Shown here: in pieces, positions 58,195 through 64,000 of the stretch
Layout of the letters: every line of letters starts with the position of its first letter
How positions within the stretch are numbered: the stretch's first letter is position 1
Source: Apiospora phragmitis
Taxonomy: Eukaryota > Ascomycota > Sordariomycetes > Amphisphaeriales > Apiosporaceae
Direction: 5' to 3'
DNA: 64,000 bases
Assembly: GCA_038363925.1 (NCBI GenBank)
Contig: JAQQWL010000003.1
Location: 558,001 to 622,000, forward strand
Position numbers and translations under genes: made by a program
The notes under the pieces: model-generated
Told to the model about the DNA's origin: nothing
Database searches by the model: none
The model's input: only the letters and a program-made list of their open reading frames with translations

Positions 58195-61100
58195 AACGTA
58201 AAGGGAGTTTATATTAAAGCTTTACTCGATAGCGGAGCGTAAAGAAATTATATTATATTATAAATTATTAATTACTTAAAACTTAAATAGTAAGAAAAAA
58301 ACGCCCTATACCGATTTAGGACTATTAATAAAAGATTTATAACTTATAAAAATAGAGAAGTACGGAAGGAAGTCGCGAACTTTCTGGTCGATATCGGAGA
58401 ACGCTATAAACGAATCTCGTATAATATTACGGACGTCGCAAGATACGATATAATTTTAAGGATACCTTAATTACGGGTAAGTAATTTTAAAATTAATTAA
58501 AAAATAGGCTAATTTTAATAAGATATATTAAAAAAAGGTTTAATTAATAAATAACGGTTTAAAAAGTAACCCCTTAATAAACCTAAAATATTTAAAGTAT
58601 ATATTATTATTAAAAAACTTAAGCCGAATATTACGACGATTATATTAGAAGAGTACCGGTAATTCGAAAACCTTTTTAACGGGAAACTAAAGACCGGCTT
58701 ACCGCCTTACATACGGTAAGATTACGAAATACCCCTTAAAGATAGGAAGGAACCCTTATTTATACCTATATATAAACTTAACCGGGAGTACGAATAGGCC
58801 TTAAAGGAGTATATTACGGAGAACTTAGAAAAAAGGGTTATACGACTATCTATATCGCTAGCAGGCTTCCCTATCCTCTTTATTTTAAAAAAGAGTAAGG
58901 ACGGGAAACCTAAGTGGCGTATATATATCGATTACCGAAAGTTTAACGAAATTATTATTAAGAACCGGTACCCTTTACTTTTAATTAATAACCTACGGAA
59001 TAAGTTATTATACGCCGAAATCTTTATAATACTTAACTTCCTTAATATATATAACCTAATCCGTATTAAAAAAAGAAAAGAATAGAAAACTACGTTCTAA
59101 ACGAAATATAAATATTTCGAGTATTAAGCTATGCCGTTTAGGTTAATTAACGCGTTAATTAGCTTTTAATTAATAATTAATTATATTTTATGCGAGTACC
59201 TCGATAAGTTCGTTATAATATATTTTAACGATATTTTTATTTATTTTAAGAACGAAGAATAATATAAGGAGTACGTTAAGTTAATATTTTAAAAGCTATA
59301 AAACGCTAACCTGCTAGTTAACCTAGAAAAGAGCGTATTCCACTAGACCTAGGTTACCTTTATAAGATACGTTATATTTTTAGGGGAGATCCGAATAAAA
59401 TCCTTTAAAGTAGTAATAGTTAAAGAGTAGCCGACGCCTATAAACGCTATAAAAATTAAATCCTTCTTAGGACTAGCTAACTATTACCAGATTTTCGTCC
59501 CGGATTTAATAAGATAGCGATACCCCTAATAAACCTAACTAAAAAGGATACCCTATTTATATAGACCGATAAAGAAGAAAAAGCCTTTTAAGCTATAAAA
59601 GAGCGGATCGTTAACGAACTAATACTTTGCGTAGCAAATCCCGTAAGACCCTTTAAAATCGAGACCGACGTATCGAACTATACGATCGGAGGGCAACTAA
59701 ATTAACGGAACGATAACGGGAAGTCGCACCCTATCGTATTCTTTTCGAAAAAATTAAAGGGACCCGAGCTTAACTATTAAATTTATAATACAGAGCTAAT
59801 AGCTATTATTAAGGTATTCGAAAAATAAAAACATTATTTTAACGGAATAATAGAGTTAATAAAGGTTTATACCGATTATAAGAATCTTATAACGTTTATT
59901 ACTATAAAGGAGCTAAATAAACGATAAGTACGATAGTTTAAATTTCTTTCGGAATTTAACTTCGTTATTATTTATCGAAAAGGTAGCGAGAACGGTCGCG
60001 CCGACGTACTAAGTAGACGACCCGACTATTAAGAGGAAGTCCTACTTAAAACCAGGACTATCCTTAAATAGGATTAAAACGGTAACCTTATACCGTTATA
60101 ATAATTAAACGCTACGAATTATATTTAATATAACGACGAATAGGTTATTAAGTTTAAGTAATTAAACCGAACCCTCGATTTCGTTTATTACGCTAGGGAT
60201 TATTTTAAAAACCGCGACGGTTTTATCTTTTACCGAAACAAGATCTATATCCCTAAGTAGCACCGGGAAGATTTTATTAAGGATTTCTATAAATACCCCG
60301 CGCACGGATATTAAAGAGTCTTTAAGACTTAAAAGCGAATTACTAAGTAATTCGACTATAAAAACCTAAAGCCCCTTATAACTAAAGTAATTAGCAAATA
60401 CGACTTATATAATAAAGCTAAAGCCGCTAGATATAAACCTTATAAGGAACTATAACCGATTTTATTACCGAATAGAGTATAAAAAACGATCGCGCTTAAT
60501 TTCGTTATTAAACTACCCTTATTAACGGAACTACTAATTAAGGTCGAATATGATAATATACTAATAATTACGGATAAGCTTATAAAGTACACCTACTTTT
60601 TTCCGTATAAAGAATTTAGCGATACTAACGATTTCGCGTATACGTTCCTTAGAACCGTTATTAGCTAATACGGGCTGCCGGAAACGATTATTTCCGACCG
60701 AGATAAGCTATTTACCGCCAAGTTCTAGAAATTATTCATAACGCAGCTAGACGTAAAGCATAAACTATCTATAACTTACTACTATTAAACGGATAAATAA
60801 ACCGAACGAATAAATTAAATTTTAAAGCAGTACTTATAATATTACGTTAATTACGAGTAAAATAACTGGGTAAAACTATTACTTATAACGTAGTTCGTAT
60901 ATAATAACGTAAATAATAAAACTATACGTATTTTATTATTTCGAGCGAACTATGGGTATAACCCGGAAATTATTAAATAACCCTTGGAAGGAGAGCTAAC
61001 ACCAGCCGCGACTATACGAATCGAGAAACTAAAAGAATTCCAGACTGCTTTATAATAGGACCTCACTTTCTTTTAAGAACGGATAAAGAAATATGCCGAT

Positions 61101-61510
61101 AAAATAAGGTTAAAGGGATTAACCTTTAAAGAGGGAGAAAAGGTTTACCTCTTACGATATAATATTAAAACTAAACGACTTAATAATAAATTAGATTTTA
61201 AAAAGATCGAACTATTTAAAATCGTAAAAGTTATTTTAAAAACTAATTACCGATTATTATTATTTAAAACTATAAAAATATACTTAATATTTTATATTTC
61301 TTTACTTAAACTAGCCTTAATATACGTAATACTTAATACTTAATTAGAGGTCGAAATAAATTAATACGAGTACGAAATCGAAAGGATTATTAATAAAAGG
61401 AAGATCGGCCGAGGATAGAAATACCTCGTTTAATAAAAGGGTTACTTATTAAAAAATAATATATAAGAATTTAAGAAATATTTAAAAAACGCCGTTAAAG
61501 AACTCTAGGA
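58195..61510 (+). pseudogene. pol polyprotein remnant (PR-RT-RH-IN-chromodomain)
   Basis: Protease, reverse transcriptase, RNase H, integrase and chromodomain appear in the Ty3/Gypsy order. Tryptophans are stops throughout (W-K-Y-L-V-K-W-K-G of the chromodomain reads with two stops). The catalytic RT Asp and many Gln/Arg codons are changed by transitions. Confidence 0.8.
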
Positions 61511-62202
61511 GTTTAAGGGAGAACTCTTTCGGTAGGAATTAATAGGCCGGGCTCCGGAAAGTCGCTTAAATTAAAAAACGATTAATTAATATCCCCGGAG
61601 ACGCCTAAAAGAACGCAGGTTACTTAGGACGAAATTTTCTTAGTTAGTGATCGAAAAGGAAATACTGTCCTTCTCGTCCAGCTCCTGTATTCCCCGACGA
61701 AACGCTTCCGAACGCTTTTCCGCCATAACTTTTTTTATACGACGGAGACGGGCTAAACGACTTAAAGTAGTAGATAACTATATTTATAATAGAAATAGGG
61801 CTTTCTTTATATTTAATTCTTTTACTTTTAGTTTTTTTTATTAAGTAGCTAGCTTCGTTAAAACTAACGCGACGAAAATGCCGTCGTAAGAACGACCGAC
61901 CCGGATGTACTTTAAATAACGAGACGATTTCTCGTTTATGCGATAAGTTAAGTTTTAACGAAAATAACGAGTATAAAATATACTGGTTAAATTACCCGTA
62001 AATTTTATATTAATAGTAAGAGCTAAACGCGTAATAGTTTTTTTTAATCGAGGTTTTTTAATACGATTAAATAATATAATAAATATATATTATAATAAAA
62101 ATAAGAAAAAAAGGAACTTATTAAAATTAACGAGATAAAGAAAATAAGGGTATTTATAAAATCTGTATTTTAAAAATAAAACAATTAGAAAAAGGAGGAT
62201 AG

Positions 62203-62892
62203 TATTATAACCCGACCTAATTATACGGCTAAAACTCTATTTATCGGCACGGAAATATAATAACTTAACCTAGTTACGATATTATAATTAGCGATCGTAC
62301 CGCTAATTATATTAATATAAACCCGATCGTATTTTAATAACGTATAGTAAATTAAGCAGTCTTAGCCCGCGCGGCGATAAGACGGGTACGGATAAACGCG
62401 GGAAGAAGGACGACGGGTTACGTAACGAAATTACGGGATAACGAAGAGACGACGCCTATAATAAGTTAACTAAGGATAAATTATCGTAATTTAAAAGATA
62501 GATCACCGTAATCTAGGAGATGGATTACCGTAAGCTACTAACGGATTACCGTGAGCTAAAAGTGATCCCGAAAAATTAATAAAGGGGAGATTAGATATAT
62601 AACGATAAACGTTTCCTATATATTTTTATATAAACGTTTTTTATTTTAATAATTAATTTAAATACTAATTTAATTTATTAATAAAATAAATAGCCTTAAC
62701 GACTCTATTATAAACATCTTTAAATTAAGCGCACCTCAGTCACCCCTTTTTTATTTCCTACGGCTATTACATATTATATCGATAAAAGCGGATTTCTGTC
62801 GCACGTTTAGATACTCTCTTATACTGTTAAATATAAACCCTTCGGTACGTCTTACCAGGTTTCCATTTGGACCCCTGATAGCGTTCGTTACA
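62203..62892 (+). repeat. 3' LTR
   Basis: 690 bases, collinear with the 5' LTR, with differences almost all A/G or C/T. It ends GTTACA. Its internal repeat array is shorter than in the 5' LTR. Confidence 0.85.
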
Positions 62893-62942
62893 TTAGAACG
62901 CTTTTAAAAACGCTAGTAGGAAGTCCTCCTTAAAGATATAAA

Positions 62943-63450
62943 TAATATACGTGTTATAATGCGTGTAAACTAACTACTAAGCTATAAAGTAAAAGCTTCG
63001 GAAATAACTCTTCGAGTTATTTTTATTTAATTCTACGCCTTAAGTACTACCTCGTAAAGAACTAACCCGCCGATCGTAATACTATACCCTTTCTTTAAAG
63101 GTATACCCTTATACTTAAGGCGATAAACCCTTAATACTATATAACTTATTTAAGCTCGGTATAAAGAAACCCTAAAGCTTTTATACGAGTAACCAGCCCG
63201 TACAAGGCCTTGCCTGCTTACTAACGATCTTGCCTAAGCAGCTAGAGAGAGCTCCTGTTTAGCAAGTGTTGGAATCGAACCCACGTCTCCTATTTAATAA
63301 GGGCGAAGAGTTGTTATATTATAATACGTTTAGACTAATTATTAAGCTATAAAGCAAAAGCTTTGGAAATGACTCTTCGGGTTATTTTTATCTAATTCTA
63401 CGCCTTAAGTGCTACCTCGTAAGGGACTAACCCGCTGATCGTAATACAGG
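62943..63450. repeat. Pair of ~135-base direct repeats
   Basis: 62943-63079 and 63313-63448 share GCTATAAAG.AAAAGCTT, GGAAAT.ACTCTTCG and TAATTCTACGCCTTAAGT. Each begins TGTTAT-like and ends GTAATAC, so short solo LTRs are possible. The spacer holds a GC-rich pocket at about 63195-63310. Confidence 0.5.
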
Positions 63451-63539
63451 TATTATATCTTAAATAGTATAACCTTTTTCCTATTCTTATTTTATAATAT
63501 TAACCGGTTTAAAGCGTATTATAATAATATTTTTAATTT

Positions 63540-64000
63540 TATTATACGAAAAAACGGCGAGATATTACTTATAGTTAAAAAATAAAGACACTCGTTGTTT
63601 AATACCGGCCGTATAGAAATAACGTTATATTTTATTAAAAAACAGCTTTAATACCTCTATTAATAGTTTAAACACTTTTATATAAAGAAGCTTTATACGC
63701 TTTTAAAGAACGCCGGCTATAATAACATTAATTTCACTATTCTTAACCAGATTTAAAAGTTTTATTCTTAATACTAATCGCACGATTCGGCGTTATACAG
63801 ATTTAAATTCTTATTATAAAATAAATACGACTTTAATTACGAAATTATTATAAATATTATTTACGTTAATAAATAAAACGTATTTTATATAATCGATTTA
63901 AATACGTTTTTTTAAACGGCTATATTCTTATATTCGCTTAATATATAAAATACTTAAAATACCCTTTATAAATATTAAATATATATATATTAAAAACCTT
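63540..64000 (+). mobile_element. Copia-type pol fragment (gag-pre-integrase/integrase), RIP-damaged, runs off the window
   Basis: One plus-strand frame with many stops reads KKLYTLLKNAGY, INFTILNQI, HDSALYRFKFLL, YDFNYEIIINIIYVN, then VFYIIDLNTFF. It matches the fungal Ty1/Copia-like pattern 'L.rLL.raGh.vd...l..i.kfC..Cq.h...P.rFkFtL.dd..FNy.i..DimYi....vlHivD.aT.F'. His/Cys positions of the zinc module read Y through C-to-T change. The element continues past the window end. Confidence 0.6.

Larger units (their letters stand above)
55064..62897 (+). mobile_element. Chromodomain Ty3/Gypsy LTR retrotransposon, full length but RIP-inactivated
   Basis: 5' LTR 55069-55779, 3' LTR 62203-62892, flanked by TTAAA (55064-55068) and TTAGA (62893-62897), a likely 5-base target duplication altered by G to A. 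A polypurine tract (AAAAAGGAGGA) ends just before the 3' LTR. Order inside: gag-like (56190-56700), protease with LLDSGA (58223-58240), reverse transcriptase with RIYIDYRKFNEIIIKNRYPL and the YxDD box changed to YFND (about 59,219), RNase H (about 59,640-60,060), integrase (60,390-61,100, ISDRDKLFTAKF) and a chromodomain (61,350-61,500, YEVERIINKRKIGRG). Dozens of stops break every part. Chromodomain Gypsy elements (MAGGY/Tf1-like chromoviruses) target chromatin. Confidence 0.85.
50200..64000. repeat. AT-rich RIP-type isochore
   Basis: From about 50,200 base composition shifts sharply to A/T with TA dinucleotides everywhere, and no long open frame appears on either strand. Recognisable transposon proteins have W, Q and R codons turned into stops and D codons turned into N, the signature of C-to-T and G-to-A change. 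Composition and content fit repeat-induced point mutation in a bipartite fungal genome. Confidence 0.9.

Noticed and set aside
61647..61844. 65-codon frame after the chromodomain
   Set aside because: AT-driven low-complexity protein within the retrotransposon 3' region.
63200..63320. tRNA B-box-like GGTTCGATTCC on the minus strand
   Set aside because: The 5' half does not fold with it: no pairing acceptor and no anticodon arm. At most a tRNA-derived relic.
62943..63450. Direct repeats considered as a CRISPR-like array
   Set aside because: Only two long units about 370 bases apart in a fungal genome; better explained as transposon ends.

Overview
The window reads as nuclear DNA of a filamentous ascomycete, most likely a Sordariomycete. 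The signs are short introns (about 55-130 bases) with GTAAGT/TACTAAC-like signals, fungal families (HET, SAT4-type rhodopsin, Med7, Meh1/Ego1, GH74-CBM1, AA8), and a sharp split into a GC-rich gene-bearing part (1 to ~50,200) and an AT-rich, TA-dinucleotide-rich part (~50,200 to 64,000) full of transposons wrecked by C-to-T/G-to-A changes, as repeat-induced point mutation (RIP) leaves them. The species cannot be named from this.

Left part, 0-33 kb. A secreted seven-bladed propeller lactonase-type protein (276-1571, +) faces an epoxide-hydrolase gene (1901-3377, -). Three tandem minus-strand copies of a PARP6/8-like ADP-ribosyltransferase family follow (5127-10521), all with broken frames. Then come a small membrane-anchored surface protein (10955-11779, -), a damaged anion/allantoate-type MFS transporter (14300-15948, -), a decayed SAT4 rhodopsin-like membrane protein (17034-18603, +), an intact TXNDC17-like thioredoxin protein (20638-21364, +), a flavin monooxygenase (21665-23552, -), a HET-domain gene with an in-frame stop (24333-26143, -), a 60-residue CaaX microprotein (26931-27113, +), Mediator subunit Med7 (27718-28642, -), a ZNF830-like zinc-finger protein (29572-30756, -) and an F-box/RPEL protein (31866-33423, -).

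Middle part, 33-50 kb. A stretch of about 7.7 kb shows no gene. Then come a two-exon small conserved protein (41112-41512, +), a Meh1/Ego1/LAMTOR1-type lipid-anchored TORC1 scaffold (42835-43454, -), a stand-alone AA8 cytochrome-domain gene with two in-frame stops (44911-45873, +), a tRNA-like sequence (~46337) and an apparently intact GH74 xyloglucanase with a CBM1 module (46887-49596, -). AA8 and GH74 fit a plant-cell-wall-degrading lifestyle.

Right part, 50.2-64 kb. No working gene is seen. It holds a fold-back repeat, a RIP-damaged pogo/Fot1-type DNA transposon with terminal inverted repeats (52147-54019), a complete-length but dead chromodomain Ty3/Gypsy retrotransposon with two LTRs and a likely 5-base target duplication (55069-62892), and a Copia-type integrase fragment running off the end (from ~63540).

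Several otherwise convincing genes (epoxide hydrolase, Med7, FMO) each lack a single base, twice in a C run. Since Med7 is a core transcription subunit, part of the apparent gene decay may be consensus error. The nonsense changes in the PARP-like, HET and AA8 genes are substitutions and are better candidates for real decay.
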